Origin: Candidatus Iainarchaeum sp.
GTDB taxonomy: Archaea > Micrarchaeota > Micrarchaeia > Anstonellales > Bilamarchaeaceae
DNA length: 5,668 nucleotides
Direction of reading: 5' to 3'
NCBI GenBank assembly: GCA_028711485.1
Contig: JAQTSF010000048.1
Span: 1-5,668, forward strand
Part shown: one piece after another, positions 5,596-5,668 of the stretch
Layout of the letters: the number at the start of each line of letters is the position of its first letter
How positions within the stretch are numbered: the first letter of the stretch is position 1
Made by a program: the position numbers and the translations under genes
Notes under the pieces: generated by a model
What the model saw: only the letters and a program-made list of their open reading frames with translations
The model's database searches: none
What the model was told of the DNA's origin: nothing

Positions 5596-5668
5596 TTAAG
5601 AACTTATAAATTCGTATAATTTTACAAAAGGATCTTTTAGTATTACAGCTGAAGGTTCTGCACCATCT
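5596..5668 (-). CDS. C-terminal end of an unidentified protein (5' partial, minus strand)
   Basis: On the minus strand one frame is open from the right edge to a TAA stop at 5598-5596 and gives 23 residues beginning DGAEPSAVILKDP and ending FVKLYEFISS. The residues have the mix expected of a real protein end rather than of translated AT-rich spacer, and G+C rises sharply from about 5645 to the edge, as it does in the other genes here. The opposite strand has no ATG that could open a gene. The piece is too short to name. It is codirectional with the membrane-protein gene, 198 bases upstream of it. Confidence 0.55.
   Translation of the reverse strand, partial: DGAEPSAVILKDPFVKLYEFISS

Noticed and set aside
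5546..5644. TTTTAGTATT repeated three times (5546, 5575, 5635) with roughly 30-base phasing, resembling a small repeat array
   Set aside because: Spacers share no length or sequence pattern beyond this, the third copy lies in a probable coding sequence, and such strings are expected in DNA this AT-rich; it is not a CRISPR array.

Overview
The window looks like a piece of a low-GC archaeal chromosome. The evidence is a complete bifunctional archaeal-type fructose-1,6-bisphosphate aldolase/phosphatase, an ATA- and AGA-rich codon choice, Shine-Dalgarno sites with a GGTGG core that pair with the archaeal 16S tail, TATA-box-like promoters close to the starts, and T-run rather than hairpin-plus-T terminators. 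The sequence does not fix the lineage: a low-GC methanogen or a DPANN-type archaeon would both fit. The aldolase/phosphatase also occurs in some deep-branching bacteria, so a bacterial host is unlikely but not formally excluded.

Layout from left to right: (1) the 3' two-thirds of a superfamily 2 DNA helicase of the MrfA/Hrq1 type with a C-terminal DUF1998 cysteine-cluster domain, open at the left edge; (2) a 179-base intergenic region packed with inverted repeats around a candidate TATA box; (3) nrdJ, an adenosylcobalamin-dependent (class II) ribonucleotide reductase with a complete catalytic core but no C-terminal redox cysteine pair; (4) a short gap with a candidate promoter, then fbp, the gluconeogenic aldolase/phosphatase; (5) on the minus strand, ending only 3 bases from fbp, a small four-helix membrane protein of unknown function; (6) about 200 bases of extremely AT-rich intergenic DNA with a long AT-only inverted repeat; (7) at the right edge, the last 23 codons of another minus-strand gene.

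The genes do not form one pathway. The helicase (DNA repair or processing) and NrdJ (dNTP supply) both concern DNA metabolism, but a complex intergenic region separates them, so nrdJ is probably transcribed from its own controlled promoter. fbp has its own ribosome site and probably its own promoter. The most interesting parts are the nested, mutually compatible inverted repeats in front of nrdJ and the missing C-terminal cysteines of NrdJ. I see no CRISPR array, tRNA, rRNA, transposase or clear mobile element, and no strong evidence for a wholly new system.
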